This document shows positions 1-12,438 of a stretch of 64,000 bases of DNA, in pieces. Under the pieces are notes generated by a model, which saw only the letters and a list, made by a program, of their open reading frames with translations, made no database searches and had not been told where the DNA came from. The translations under genes were made by a program, and so were the position numbers. Position 1 is the first letter of the stretch; each line of letters begins with the position of its first letter. Source of the stretch: Spiroplasma citri (GTDB taxonomy: Bacteria; Bacillota_I; Bacilli_A; Mycoplasmatales; Mycoplasmataceae); contig NZ_CP013197.1 in assembly GCF_001886855.1 (NCBI RefSeq), positions 682,001-746,000 on the forward strand, read 5' to 3'.

Positions 1-2060
1 TTCGCTATGGAGCAATAACATTTGATTTACTAAATAAATCAAATAATGACAATAAAATTGTTTTACGAAATGTTTATCATGAGCAAGAATATTTAACATT
101 TTGTAAGCAACTTGGTTTTGTTCAAAAAGGGCATTATTTTATACTAAATGAATTAGAACATGTTTTAAAATTATTATCAAAAGATATTTTAACATTAGAA
201 AAACTTTCACAAATTTTTTATACTGATAATTTTAAAAATGTTCGTTTAATTGATTTTAAAGTAACAAGTAGTACAATTAATGTTAATCAAAATAACGACT
301 GGTTAGAATTTGATTTTAAACTTTCAAAACTTGATTATTCGGATTTAGGTGAAATTTTAAATGCGATTAATCATAATCAAAAATATTATCAGTTAACAAA
401 TGGTAGCATTATTGATTTGCAAGAACAAACATTGCAAAAATTTGCAACCTTAATTAATCAGTTTAATTTTAAGCAAGAACAATTTGCACAAGGAAAATTG
501 CAAGTTTCAAAATATCATGCATTAACAGTTTACAATAACTTAGATTTATGAGCTGAGTTCAATTGTCATTTTAACCTTGATTTTGATCATTTAATTACAA
601 AAATTAAACATTTAGAACAAAATGAATTTAGTGTTCCAACACCTTTAACATCAATGATGTTCGATTTTCAAAAAAAAGGTTATTTTTGATTAAAAACTTT
701 AGCTTCGTTAGGCTTTGGTGGTATTTTAGCAGATGAAATGGGATTAGGAAAAACATTACAAACAATTAGTTTTATCTTAAAAGAATATGAATTAAATCAG
801 CAAATGGCACCAGTTTTAATTATTGTTCCAGCAGCATTAATTTATAATTGAAAAACGGAAATTGACCGGTTTGCACCTATGTTACAAACACTAGTTATTG
901 CTGGTGAACGAAAAACGCGTGAAATGTTATTTACCAAAATTACGCAAGGGCAAGTGGTGATTACCTCTTATCCATTATTACGACGTGATATTCATTATTA
1001 TCAACAAATTTTCTTTCAATATTGTTTTTTAGATGAAGCACAACATATTAAAAACCCACATTCAATTAATGCAAAACTAGTTAATACTTTAAAAACAGGA
1101 ATTCGGTTTGCTTTGACAGGTACACCAATTGAAAATAATCTAACTGAATTATGATCAATTTTTAATTTTATTTTACCTGGTTTTTTATTACAACATCAAC
1201 AATTCCAAAAGCGATATGAAATTCCAATTATTCGTGAACAAAATGAAGCAGTTAAAAAAGAATTATTACAAAAAATTGCACCGTTTATTTTGCGTCGTTT
1301 AAAACAAGGGGTAATGAGTGAATTACCACCAAAGATTGAAAATAAAATTTTAGTGGAAATGACAGTACGGCAAAAGAAAATTTATGCTGCATATGCTAAT
1401 GCTGCGCGAGAAGAAATTAATAAAATTTTAACGGCAGGGCAATACCAACAAAATCGTTTAAAAATTTTTGCTACCTTAACTAAATTACGTCAAATTTGTT
1501 GTGACCCGAGTATTTTAGATAAAAAATATCAAAATGAAAGTGCTAAATTAGATGCATTACGAGATATTTTTGATGATCTTGCTGGTAGTGGTCATAAAAT
1601 ATTAATTTTTTCACAATTTACTACTGTTTTAAAACGAATTAAAGCAATTGTGGAAGAAATAGGTTTACAATACTTTTATTTAGACGGAAAAACTCGCTCG
1701 GAAAGTCGAGTGCTAATGACAGAAAAGTTTAATGAAGATAAAATAATTAATGTTTTTTTAATTTCATTAAAAGCTGGTGGAGTTGGTTTAAATTTAACAG
1801 CAGCAGATGTTGTTATTCATTTTGATCCATGATGAAATCCTTCGGTAGAGAATCAAGCAACAGACCGTGCTCATCGTTTTGGACAACAAAATACTGTTCA
1901 GGTAATAAAGTTGATTGCAAAAGGGACCATTGAAGAAAAAATTTTAACAATTCAAAATAATAAGCAAGAGGTAATCAATGCCGTTTTAAATAATAATTCG
2001 GAAAGTGCTAATTTTACAAAATTCTCAGAAGCAGAATTACGAAATATTCTTGAATTATAA
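1..2060 (+). CDS. SNF2-family DNA-dependent ATPase/helicase, 5' end outside window
   Basis: The frame is open from the first base to a TAA at 2058-2060, with TGA read as Trp, so about 685 C-terminal codons are present and the start lies upstream. An N-terminal region without clear motifs (1-600) resembles the bacterial SNF2-associated region. Helicase motif I reads LADEMGLGKT near 727-756, the motif II box is DEAQ near 1030-1042, and motif III SAT-like is LTGTPIENN near 1117-1140. The helicase C domain includes LISLKAGGVGLNLT near 1756-1797 and motif VI QATDRAHRFGQ near 1855-1887. These proteins translocate on double-stranded DNA and remodel bound proteins. The cellular target in Spiroplasma is unknown. 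The family call is very secure; the exact role is not. Confidence 0.95.
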
Positions 2061-2127
2061 AAAACAAAGAGAATGACAAAAAATATAATAATTTTTAAAA
2101 ATATTTTTATATAGCAAATAATTTGTT

Positions 2128-2152
2128 AAAGGTACAGAGGTACTTTTTTTAA
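2128..2152 (+). terminator. Intrinsic terminator after the SNF2 gene
   Basis: A short GTAC/GTAC hairpin flanked by an A-run on the left and seven T on the right lies about 70 bp after the SNF2 stop and before the next gene's ribosome binding site (GGAAGG near 2179). Confidence 0.5.
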
Positions 2153-2196
2153 TAAGTATAATTAAAAGTGCCTTACAAAAGGAAGGTGGCAATTAG

Positions 2197-3297
2197 ATGA
2201 AACGGTTATTAACACTTTTTAGTGTTTTTGTTTTAGGTTTTGGTAGTAGCTTAGGTGTTGTTAGTTGTACAGTGCGAGCAAAACATGAGCGTGATGACAA
2301 CGATGAGTTAGATCGCAATCAAGATCTTGAAATTTTAAATCAAATAAAAAAGGAAGCAAAGCAAACTTTGTCATCATGATGGCAAACAAAAACAATGATT
2401 GACATTATTAAGGATTATCCAGATCAAATATCATTATTTGAAGAACTAGTCGCACAGTTGAAAACAAAAAATGATGGTTCATTAACTTTAACAAGCACAG
2501 CAATTAGTAAATATCGTTTTTTACATCAGTTGCTTGTTGGTTTTAAAGCAGAGTTTAATAATTTGAATCAACATTTACAAAATCGATATTCAAATTATTA
2601 TCTTGATACAATGCCATTATTTTTAGGAGAAAATGACATTTCATTTGATTTATATAATATTAATTTTAATAAGATAGCAAAGTTAGTACAAGATACTCCC
2701 CAAGCAGTATTAGGAATTACAGTCCAGGTTAATATTCCTTATGAAGTGCACTTTAAAGGAATGCCATCGCAGGATATAACATTCAAGTTTTAATAACTAC
2801 AACAAATGATTCCGAAGTTTTAAATAATATTCAAGATAAAGTTGAAAACTATTTTGTTAATTTTCTTGATACTATTTTTTGACATTATTATTATCAATTA
2901 GAAACATATAATAATGGTAATCTTGTTTTTAAGATAGACCAAGACGTATTTAATACCCTATTGTCATATGATAAAAAAGAAAATTACTGATTTAATAATG
3001 ATATTTGACTTTCTTTTTAATCGTTATCAAAGGTCATTACAAAATCCAATACCTTAATATGTTTATAAGGTTTATGGTTCCATAGGTTACAATGCTAATT
3101 GGATTAAAAATCAAAAATCTTTGATATTAGAAATAAAAAATATTAAAGAGTTAAGTACGAATATTTGGAACTTTGGTTATTATGGTTTAGCATATAGTTT
3201 CTGAATTACTAGTCCCCAAGTTAATAAAGAGAATAGTCGTTATGACAATAACGGTAGATGATTTTTATTACGAAAAATAGAGTTTAAAGTTATTTAA
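2197..3297 (+). pseudogene. Decayed surface lipoprotein gene
   Basis: The start has a good ribosome binding site (AAGGAAGG) and a signal peptide ending in a lipobox, VVSC at residues 21-24, so the ancestral product was a membrane-anchored surface lipoprotein. The first frame runs 198 codons to TAA at 2791. Coherent protein continues in other frames: a -1 shift carries on from about 2775 to a stop near 3017, then another shift and an in-frame TAA near 3055, ending at 3297. All pieces share the same Lys/Asn/Tyr-rich composition and use TGA as Trp. At least two frameshifts and a stop make this a pseudogene. The family was not recognised. The 198-residue N-terminal part could still be made and lipidated. 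Confidence 0.75.
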
Positions 3298-3485
3298 ATA
3301 TTTAAAGAATTATACATAGTCTAATCATTAGCTTTTTAGGAACTTTAAAATAATGAGACCTTAGTAAAAAAACACTCTCCTTATTTCACTTTTCTAAGAT
3401 AACAAATAAAGAATGTTTAAAAATGTGATATAATAGATAATTTATAACATAATACAATATGATTGGGCTAAAGGAAGTATAAAGA

Positions 3486-4860
3486 ATGCAAAATGATATG
3501 CGTGCTATATATGAAGAAATGTGTGATACTTGTAAAAAAACCTTTAAAAAAATTATTTTAGCAATTCGCAATGACCGCACAAAAGATGTTAATAATTTAC
3601 TTCTTTTTGTTTGTGAAATTAATCCGATATCTACTCTTAAAGATGATGCAAGAATAATGCCAATTGCATTAATTAATTGTAAGGATAATAAGTATACCTT
3701 TTTTTGAAAAACTAATTTTTTAGATGCATCAGGTAATCCAAAAGTTCCTGTTGTTAACCAAACAATTCAATTATCGCAAGAAACAATTGATAAAATCCCA
3801 ACTCATTGTCGTTCGTTACCAGTTAATAAACCGATCGAAAGAGTTCCAGTGGTTCAGCAAAAAGAAAATGAAGTATTAGAATCAGTTCATGAGTCAACAA
3901 GTAAATTGGAATTTGATTTACCAAGTAAAAAAGAAATATCAGTTAATGATGAAAGTAAAGATAATAATGATACTAAAGAAAAACCTATTGATTTACCAAG
4001 TGAATTAGTGGCAACATCACCGTTAATTGAAGATGAAACTATTGCTTTAACTCAAAAAATGGAACAAAATTCTATGACGTCAATGCGTAAAGTTTTACAT
4101 ACTATTAACCGCAAAATGCAATTAAAAATTTGAAGTTTAGTTGTTATTTTAGTAGTGTCAATTGTTTGTTTTGGAATTGGTGGTTGACAATTATATCGTT
4201 ACTTTTCAAACACTGTACATGATGAAAGCGGAGGAGGGGGTGTTAGTGAAGGCACTAACATTACTTTACCAGGTGGAGATTTAGGTAAACAAGTTATTGA
4301 AATTGAAGATGCGAATAATTGATTGGATTTATATAGTGCATTATTAACATTAGAAGTTGGTTCCAAAAATGAGGGTAAATTAGAGCCGCAACTATTAGAA
4401 ACAATTAAAGATCCAGGTACTACTTTAACTTTTAGTAGTGAAAATTTTCACGAAGATAAAATAGCATATATATGCAGCTACAATTATTATTAATGCAGAT
4501 AAGGCAACTAATTTTTATGGTATTACTAATATTGCAATACAAGCGAAATCAAAACGAATTAATATTATTAATTTGGTAACAAATTTAACAGATAATTCTG
4601 TTGATATTAAAAGTGATATCCCAAATGATATTTTAGAAGCTGTTTTAGCAAATTCAGCAATTCAAGGTAAGTTATCACCAAATCAATTAGCCTTGTTAGA
4701 AGCGGTTAACACTGATAGAAATTTAATTTTAAGAATCAATGGTAGTGTTAATAAAACACCAGGTGAAACCTCTAATCTACAATTAGTTATTTTAGCGGAT
4801 AAATCAAGCCTTTATAAAGGAACAACCCAATTTTCTTTAAAAGTAAAATGAACAGTATAA
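3486..4860 (+). pseudogene. Single-pass membrane protein with one frameshift
   Basis: An ATG at 3486 follows a GGAAG site. The frame is open to TAA at 4491 (335 codons). It has an N-terminal domain with a Cys pair (CDTC near residue 16), an acidic, disordered stretch (residues about 120-190), one hydrophobic segment (about 218-240) and a Gly-rich linker. The sequence resumes in the +1 frame (from about 4477) and ends at TAA 4858-4860, giving a second domain on the other side of the membrane. The break lies in an alternating TA run (about 4465-4474), where one extra base explains it. Downstream is a clear terminator. The family is not recognised. This is either a recent pseudogene or a sequence error. 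Confidence 0.65.
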
Positions 4861-4875
4861 CAACACTTAATTTTT

Positions 4876-4905
4876 AAACTCATTATTATTTATGAGTTTT
4901 TTTAT
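4876..4905 (+). terminator. Intrinsic terminator
   Basis: An AAACTCAT/ATGAGTTT stem with an AT-rich loop is followed by a T-run, 16 bp after the preceding stop. Confidence 0.7.
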
Positions 4906-4961
4906 TTTTAAAAAGGATTTACTGCAATTTGCAAGTTAATTTAAGATAGGAGGAAGGTAAG

Positions 4962-5449
4962 ATGTATGCTTCAATTTGTGGAACAGTTCAGGATATTAAT
5001 GCAAATTTAAGCAGATTAAATTATATACTTTTTTAATAGTATAAGATTATTTTAAATAGTTATGGTTTTTTAGATTTAGCAACAAAAAAATTTTTTGTGA
5101 TTTATTAGCAATACCAACAATTGGAGTTAAAACTGCTGTTAAATTATTACAACAAATTAGTGTAGAAGATTTGTTAACTTTAGTGCAACAAAATAATTTG
5201 CATAAAATTGAGCAATTATGGGGATTAAAAGTTCATAGTGGTCGAATTTTATTTAATGCATTACAAAAAATTTATTTCACAAAAAAATATAATAATTTAC
5301 AAAACAAAGTTATTAATTGTTGCAAAACATTAGGTTATTCTTTAACAACTATTTATCAAACAATTAATGCAATTAAGCAACCACCAACGCAACTTGACCA
5401 ATATTTAAAAATAGTTTTAACAGCAATAAGGAAAAATGCAGTCACTTAA
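4962..5449 (+). pseudogene. ruvA: ruvA remnant (Holliday junction-binding subunit)
   Basis: The ATG at 4962 follows AGGAGG and opens a reading frame like the RuvA N-terminus (MYASICGTV). That frame stops after 24 codons, and most of the OB-fold domain (about 60 residues) is missing. Coding resumes around 5095 in a different frame with the helix-hairpin-helix core (LLAIPTIGVKTA) and the C-terminal RuvB-binding three-helix domain, ending at 5449. RuvA normally has about 200 residues; about 140 codons in two frames remain. It overlaps the ruvB remnant by 14 bp, the usual ruvAB operon arrangement. The gene cannot make a tetrameric junction clamp. Identity rests on the HhH motif, size, order and neighbour. 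Confidence 0.8.
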
Positions 5450-5905
5450 TTTTCGCGCCGATAATTTTGAAAAATATATTGGTCAAGAAAGCATTAAAAT
5501 AAATTTAAAAATTATGATAGCAGCTAGTCAAAAACAACAATTACCTTTAAAACATATGCTCTTTATTGGCTGCAGTGGAATGGGGAAAACTTGTTTAATG
5601 CAAATTAAAACTTTTGATTTAGTTTTTATTGATGAAATTCATGCAATTAGTCAAGAAGTGAGTGAAGCTTTATATCCAGTTCTAGAAGATAATTGTTTAA
5701 ACTTAATTTTAGGAAAAGTATATATCATCTTTTTCAACAAAAACCATTTAGTTTAGGGACATTAGGTCAAATTTTAAACGAACCTCTTTTAACAATTACT
5801 AATAATTTGGGACCATTTTTATTAAAAAAAGGTTATTTATTGAAAACTCCACGAGGGCGGATGTTGACGTCTAAAGCAATTCAATTTTTAAAAAATTTAA
5901 CATAA
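5436..5905 (+). pseudogene. ruvB: ruvB remnant (branch-migration motor) with internal deletions
   Basis: The N-terminus reads as RuvB (RADNFEKYIGQE). A Walker A variant GCSGMGKT follows, then directly a Walker B region VFIDEIHAI, skipping the residues normally between them. After YPVLEDN a second deletion leads, in another frame, to the C-terminal winged-helix domain with the signature TPRGRM. About 155 codons remain of the usual 330 or so. The ATPase sensor and arginine-finger regions are gone. With the ruvA damage this shows complete loss of RuvAB branch migration at this locus. The adjacent downstream genes are intact. Confidence 0.88.
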
Positions 5906-5970
5906 ATTGCTTAATTTTTTAAATAACTTAGTTATAATAATAGTTAGAACTAAGGTAAGGTGTAAATCTA

Positions 5971-6258
5971 ATGCAAAATTATCAAAAAGAACAACAGCAA
6001 ATTGCTAATTATGTTTTAAAAATGATTAGTTTAAAAACAGTTGATTTAAAGTTATTAAATCGGAATATTACTGAACAGGATGTTATTAATTATTTATTAA
6101 AAATAATTTTAGTTGATAAAAAAATTATTGATGTTAGTGATGCTGCTTATTATATTTTTAATATTAAACTTAACCGGATAATTGAATATATGAATAATCA
6201 AAAAATTACTGATCCAGATTTATCATTAGATGATTTTAAAGATATGTTTATTAAATAA
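5971..6258 (+). CDS. Small conserved-looking hypothetical protein
   Basis: This is a 95-codon frame with ATG at 5971, lying between the ruvB remnant and secDF on the same strand. It is predicted to be all-helical (Lys/Ile/Leu/Asn-rich), with no membrane segment or signal peptide and no recognised family. Its own promoter-like TATAAT lies near 5933-5938. Gene status rests on the intact frame, spacing and composition like its neighbours. Confidence 0.6.
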   Translation: MQNYQKEQQQIANYVLKMISLKTVDLKLLNRNITEQDVINYLLKIILVDKKIIDVSDAAYYIFNIKLNRIIEYMNNQKITDPDLSLDDFKDMFIK

Positions 6259-6302
6259 TAGTAATATTAGATAATAAATAGTGTACAATATATAAAGAAA
6301 AG

Positions 6303-9300
6303 TTGAAAAGTAGAATAGTGGTGTCAAGCGTGGGAAAGAAAGAACAAGTTAAAATAATTAAAGAGCCAAAAAATAAAAAAGCAATAAGTCGGTTAATTAT
6401 TCGAATAGGAACATTAATTGTTTTGATTATTGCTATGATTGTTGGTGCGTTTTTTTCCGCGGATAGTTTTCGTTATTCATATCGAACAGGAATTGTTTAT
6501 TCAGGAGGATACCAAGCTCAAATTGATGTTTTTGACAAAAGAGACCCTAATTATTCACCTGATACCCCAAATGGAGATAGCAAAAAAGGTTTAGAATTAT
6601 TACGAAATAAATTAGATCCTTTATCAAACCAAAATTTATATTTACAAACATTAGGGCGTAATTCGGTTGATGTAATTGTTGGAAAAGATATGTTTAAATC
6701 TTATAGTGAATTAAGTAAAACAATTCAACGATTAGGAGCACTTTACTTAACTGATAGTAAGGGAAAAGATTTATTAATTAGTGATAATAATGGCACAAAA
6801 GAACGAACACCATTAAGCGATGTTATTTCTGGTTCAGTAACAGGAGTTGACCAAGCACGTCGACCAATTATTACATTAGAAATTAAAAATCAACAAAAGT
6901 GAGATAGCATTATTAATAGTCTAAAGCCATCAGAAGGTGGAAGGCAAGCACAACCACTATATATTTGAACTGATATTGGTCAAATGATTGATGATTTACG
7001 ACATGATACTGATAATCTGCAAGCAATTGCAACTTTGTTTAGTGTTGATATTCGTAGTAAAGTTTCTTCAACTGATTGAACAAATATTTATCATATTTTT
7101 GATATGGAATATTATGACAATGGTACAGCACAAATTCAACCTGGGAATTTGTTAGACTTAGCATTAAGGTATCCAATTTCGCAAGTTAAAGAATGAATGG
7201 AAGATAGTCGTTTTCGGTTTACAACATTGCCGACAAATCGCTTATTAATTGATCCAAACGATAAAGCTGCAACAACAAATGCGTATATTGATCCATTACG
7301 ACCATATTTACAAACAATTATTGAATATAATAGTGCTTTGACAGAAGCATATAAAAAATATGTTATTAATTGAAATTCAATTAAAATTGGAACTGGTGCT
7401 GTCGAAAATTCAAATCAAATTACAACATCAACAGAGACTGAAGCTCGTCAAATTAGTAACTTGATTAATGGGGGATTAAGTGGTTTAGAATTTACTATTC
7501 GTGGTTATCGTGAAATCCCACCTGTTGTTTCAGCAAATGTGTTTAAAATCTCAATGATTATTTTAGGTGTTCTAGTTTTAGCCATTTTTATTGTATTATT
7601 AGTTTATTATCGTTTATTTGGTTTAATTGCCATATTAACCTTATTGTTTACAATTATTTCAACCTTGTATTTTTCATCTTTATTAAAGGTTGAAATTTCA
7701 CCAGAAAGTATTGCAGCATTAATTATTGCTTTTGGATTATCGTTAGAAGGAAACTTGCTTTTCTTTTCACGGTACAAACGTGAGCGGTATGAAAATAATA
7801 TCCCATTTGAGCCAGCAATGAAGATTGCCAATAAACAAACAATTGCTGTTTTTGTGGATGCTTTAGTTGTTTTAATCATATTAGGGTTATCACTATTTTG
7901 AACAGGAACTAATAATATTAAATCATTTGCCACAATTTTATTAGTTGGTTTAATTATTGCAATTATTATGGTTTTTGCCGTAGCGCGGTTAATGTATTGA
8001 ATTGTCATTAAGTTACATTGACAAGAAAAATATCATTGATTAGATGTTTCACGATTTTCATTATGAACTTGATTGGTTAAAAAACAATCAAGAACCCTAG
8101 CTATGGATGTTAAGAAGGTGGATTCTTCAGCGACTGATCCTCCACCTAAGACCGAATTAAACGTTACTGCTAATGGTGAAACAGAATTAGCTGCTTCAAC
8201 CCAAGCAGAAAATAAAAAACCTAAACAAATAAAACATGGAAAATGAACCTTTTATAATATTACAAAATGAACCCCAATTGTAGGAATAATTTTATTAATA
8301 ATTGCTTTAGCAATCGGTTTTGCTGGAAAAGCAAATATTGCTAATTCAATTAAACCGGGAATTAATATTACAATTAATGAAGATTTATGAGGAACAGATG
8401 GGTCTAAGCAAGTTCCAGATGAAGTTGCAATTGCCAAGTTAAAAAATCAAATTGAAGAGTATCAACAAATAACACATCATAATTTTAGTTTCAATATTTA
8501 TGTTATTAAACGACAAGATAGTGGAAACAGTAATCGTATTTTAGTTGTTAGTACGAATATTACCAAGGGAACTTTTGAACGTGATTTGTTATCAAGCATT
8601 GCTTCATTCTATGGTGCTAGCCCTAGTGATGCATCATTATCATTACAACAAACTGACCCAGTTATGGAAGGCTATATCTTAAAAATTGCGGCCATTAGCC
8701 TTGCAATTGCTTTAGCATGTATTTTTGTTTATACATTATTCCGATTAGATTGAGGACAGTTTGTTGGAATGGTGTTAGCTGCGATCTTTACGTTGGTTGT
8801 TACTATTGCTATTGCAATTATTACGCAGTTGTTAATTACCTTTGAAATGTCAATTGCTTTCTTAACAATTTTTGGTTTTGCAATTGCCTTTGAAACAATG
8901 GTGATGGTGCGAGCAAAACAAAATAAAAAAACAATTAATATCCGTGAGTATGAAACATTCTTTGCCTATATGTCAGAACATCGTGCTCAAATTAAACGTT
9001 TACGTCGTGCACATAAGGTTTATTATCAAGAGGAATTAAAAAAATTAGCAATAAAAAATCCAGATTTAAAATTAAAAGCGCTGAAAAAACAATACCGGGA
9101 ACAATTACATCGGGTACAATTAGCAGCAAAAGATATTAAAAGTAAAAATCATAAAATAATTCGAGAAATTCGAAAAGAGTTTCGAGTTTATAATTATGAA
9201 CATAACTTTTTACAAAAAGTTGCTAATGTTACGATTAAACAAATGTTACAACATTGTTTAACATTAGGAATTATGTTTACAATTTTATTAATTACTTTGG

Positions 9301-9506
9301 CAGCTTTTTCAGGAACATGATTTGGCTTTAATGTTGTTATTTTAATTGGTTTAATTATTGGTATGTTTGTGACATTATTTGTTGCAATCCCAATTTGAGT
9401 AGCATTAGAAAAATATCGTGCCTTAAATAAAATCCGTGTTAAAAATTACTTAGATTCACAACGTGTTGAAGTTGACGAACAAGTTGTTGTTGGGATTAAT
9501 GATTAA
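6303..9506 (+). CDS. secDF: Fused protein translocase subunit SecDF
   Basis: One frame of 1,067 codons, with many TGA-Trp codons, reads from TTG 6303 (GTG 6318, 6321 or 6330 are alternative starts) to TAA 9504-9506. SecD is the first half: TM1 at residues about 30-55, a large extracytoplasmic domain, the segment GGLSGLEFTIRGYREIPP leading into TMs 2-6, then a cytosolic linker. SecF follows: TM1 near residue 655, a periplasmic-type domain, and TMs 2-6. It works with SecYEG and uses the proton motive force to pull exported proteins, including lipoproteins, through the membrane. A charged insertion of about 95 residues (from about 880) splits the SecF membrane bundle. Gene order with apt and relA downstream is typical of spiroplasmas. 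Confidence 0.93.
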
Positions 9507-9531
9507 TTAATCAAGAAAGGGATTTTTAAAA

Positions 9532-10044
9532 ATGGATCTAAAAAAATTTATTGTTGATATTCCTAATTATCCAGAGAGAGGTGTTATTTTTCGTGATATT
9601 ACTCCGTTGTTAAATAATGCCTTAGCTTTTACAACAGTGATTAATCAATTAGCAGCTTATGCTGTTGCCCAAAAAGCAACCGTAATTATTGCTCCTGAAG
9701 CACGTGGCTTTTTGTTTGGGCCAGCTGTTAGTTATTCTACCAATTTACGATTTATTCCTGTGCGAAAAGTAGGAAAATTACCACGACCAGTTATTAATGT
9801 AAAGTATAGTTACGAATATGCGGAAAATCAATTAGAAATTCATGCTGGAGATTTACAGCCAAGTGATCGTGTGTTAATTGTTGATGATGTTTTAGCATCG
9901 GGAGGAACAGCTCGGGCAATGTGTCAATTAGTTAACCAAGAGCAAGCAACAGTTGCTGGATTGGCATTTGTGATTGATTTAACATATTTAAATGGTAAAA
10001 AAGATTTAGATTCATATCCAATTAAAACCCTGATTGAATATTAA
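9532..10044 (+). CDS. apt: Adenine phosphoribosyltransferase
   Basis: The 170-residue frame is full family length. It begins 25 bp after secDF behind an AAGAAAGGGA site. It has the N-terminal IPNYPERGVIFRDITPLL region and the PRPP-binding loop VLIVDDVLASGGTA near residues 120-133. It makes AMP from adenine and PRPP, a key purine salvage step because mollicutes cannot make purines de novo. It is followed after 50 bp by relA and probably shares the secDF transcript. Confidence 0.96.
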   Translation: MDLKKFIVDIPNYPERGVIFRDITPLLNNALAFTTVINQLAAYAVAQKATVIIAPEARGFLFGPAVSYSTNLRFIPVRKVGKLPRPVINVKYSYEYAENQLEIHAGDLQPSDRVLIVDDVLASGGTARAMCQLVNQEQATVAGLAFVIDLTYLNGKKDLDSYPIKTLIEY

Positions 10045-10095
10045 TTCTAAACGCGATATAATTATAATCATTATAAGAAAAAGGGGTTGTTTATA

Positions 10096-12345
10096 ATGGA
10101 TCGAGATATTAAATACGAAGAAGTCTTAGCCCAAATTAAGTTGTATATTAAAGATGAAGCAACATTAAAAGAAATTCAAAAAGCATACGAGTATGCTGAA
10201 GAAAAACACCATGGGCAAGTTCGCAATAGCGGCGCAGCGTATATTATTCATCCATTATGAACAACCTTTTTTTTGGCACAGTGACGAATGGGACCAAAAA
10301 CTTTAATTGCTGGGTTATTACATGATGTTTTAGAGGATACTCCAGCCACATTTGAAGAATTGCAAGAATTGTTTGGGATTGAAATTGCTAATTTAGTTGA
10401 AGGGGTAACCAAAGTTAGTTATTTTGCGAAAGAAAATCGGACACAAATAAAAGCACAATACTTACGAAAGTTATATTTATCAATGGCGAAAGATATTCGG
10501 GTAATTATTGTCAAATTAGCTGATCGTTTACATAATTTAAAAACAATTGGTTATTTAAAACCAGAACGTCAACAAATTATTGCGCTAGAAAGTTTAGAAA
10601 TTTATTCAGCAATTGCTCATCGTTTAGGAATGAAAGCTGTTAAACAAGAAATTGAAGATATTAGTTTTAAAATTATTAACCCCGTGCAATATAATAAAAT
10701 TGTTTCATTATTAGAATCAAGTAATAAAGAACGAGAAAATACTATTAATCAAAAAATTGAAGAATTAAAAAAAATTTTAATTACTGAAAAAAAGATGTCA
10801 GTAAAAGTGTATGGACGGAGTAAATCAATTTATTCAATTTATCGTAAAATGAATCAGTTTGGGAAAAACTTTGATGATATTCATGATATTTTAGCTGTCC
10901 GCATTATTACAAATAGTGTTGATGATTGTTACAAGGTATTAGGTTTTGTCCATCAGCATTATACTCCATTAAATAATCGTTTTAAAGATTATATTGCTAC
11001 ACCAAAACATAATTTATATCAATCTTTACATACGACAATTGTGGCTGATGATGGTCTTATTTTTGAAGTTCAAATTCGAACTGAAGAAATGGATGAATTA
11101 GCAGAACAAGGGGTGGCTGCTCATTGACGTTATAAAGAGGGCGAAAATTATGATATTGCGAAAAAACAAAAAGATATTGATGAGCGGTTAGATATTTTTA
11201 AACGTATTTTAGATTTAGAAAATATTTCAGTACAAGAACGAGATGAAATTCAACAAGAAGTTTATAAACCGGATCATTTAATGGAACAAATTATTCAAAA
11301 TGATATTTTTTCTTCTTTAATTTATGTTTTAACGCCAAATGGGAAGGTTGTAACATTACCTTTTGGTTCGACTGTTCTTGACTTTGCTTATAAAATTCAT
11401 TCTGAAATTGGTGAAAAAACAATTGGGGCAAAAATTAATGGTTTATTTTCACCAATTTCAACTGTTTTAAAATCAGGTGATGTGGTTGATATTAAAACAG
11501 CAGCAACCCAAAAGCCAAATCACTCATGACTAGTTGTGGCAAAAACATCATCTGCTTTACAAAAAATTAAGAAATATTTGAAAAAAGAATTAGTTGAAGT
11601 GACTAGTGATGCAAAATCAGTTAATTTAGAAAAAATTAAACAAACTAAGTCACAAATTGAAGAATATATTGCAAAAAAAGATTTAAAATGAAAGTTAGTT
11701 AATTCAGAAACACAATTAGAACGATTGCATGCGATTAATTTTAATAATATTGAAGATTTTTTGTTAGATGTTGCTAATGATGAATATACTTTAGAAGAAG
11801 CAATTAATTTAGTTTATTTAGATCATGAAACAAGTCAAAATGAAAAAATTTTAAAAAAATTACAAGATAAACAATATAAAAAAGCACAATTAAAAGATGA
11901 TATTATTGTCCAAGGAATTTCAAATATCAAAGTTGTTATTTCCCAATGTTGTTTGCCAATTCCATATGAAGACATTACCGGTTATGTTTCTAAAGCCGAA
12001 GGAATTAAAGTTCATTTAAAAACATGTCGTAATATTCAAAGTGGTGATAAGCAAGACCGACAAGTTGAAGTTAGTTGAAATGAAGCAGTTTGTAAAAATA
12101 AGCAATATGATTGTGCCATTCGGATTGAGGCAATTGACCGACCAGCCTTGCTAGTTGATGTAACAAAAGTATTAAGTCATTTAAATGCATCGGTTCAAAT
12201 GATGAGCGCCAATGTTTCTGGTGATTTAATGAATTTAACAATTAAAACAATTATTAAGGTTAGTAATGCTGATCGCTTGCAACAAATTCGGTCATCATTA
12301 TTGACAATTCCGGACATTAAAGTGGTAGAACGAGTTATGATGTAA
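10096..12345 (+). CDS. relA: Bifunctional (p)ppGpp synthetase/hydrolase
   Basis: This is 749 codons with ATG 10096 behind AAAAAGGGG. Domains in order are: HD hydrolase with LLHDVLEDT (residues about 72-80); synthetase with YGRSKSIYSIYRKM, FKDYIATPKHNLYQSLHTT and VQIRTEEMDELAEQGVAAHW; TGS (VLTPNGKVVTLPFGST, about 409-425); a helical/zinc-finger region with CC near residue 619; and a C-terminal ACT domain. Both catalytic halves keep their key residues, so it should make and degrade the stringent-response alarmone. The apt-relA order is widely conserved in Firmicutes and mollicutes. It may equally be labelled rsh or spoT. Confidence 0.95.
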
Positions 12346-12398
12346 TGTCTTAATCCCTTCAGAACAAATAAAAAATATCATCTTCCTTGTTTTTTTGG

Positions 12399-12404
12399 TA
12401 TAAT
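12399..12404 (+). promoter_or_regulatory. -10 element for the scm1-like gene
   Basis: A perfect TATAAT lies 35 bp before the ATG at 12439 and after the relA stop. The -35 region is poor. A strong GGAGGAG ribosome binding site follows at about 12429-12435. Confidence 0.5.
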
Positions 12405-12438
12405 GTATTTATAATTATTTAGAAACGTGGAGGAGACT

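Noticed and set aside
7607-8008. Minus-strand frame inside secDF
   Set aside because: Shadow of the secDF coding frame.
10096-12345. Splitting relA into four separate ORFs
   Set aside because: The breaks are all TGA codons in one frame, which is Trp in this code. Domains continue across them.
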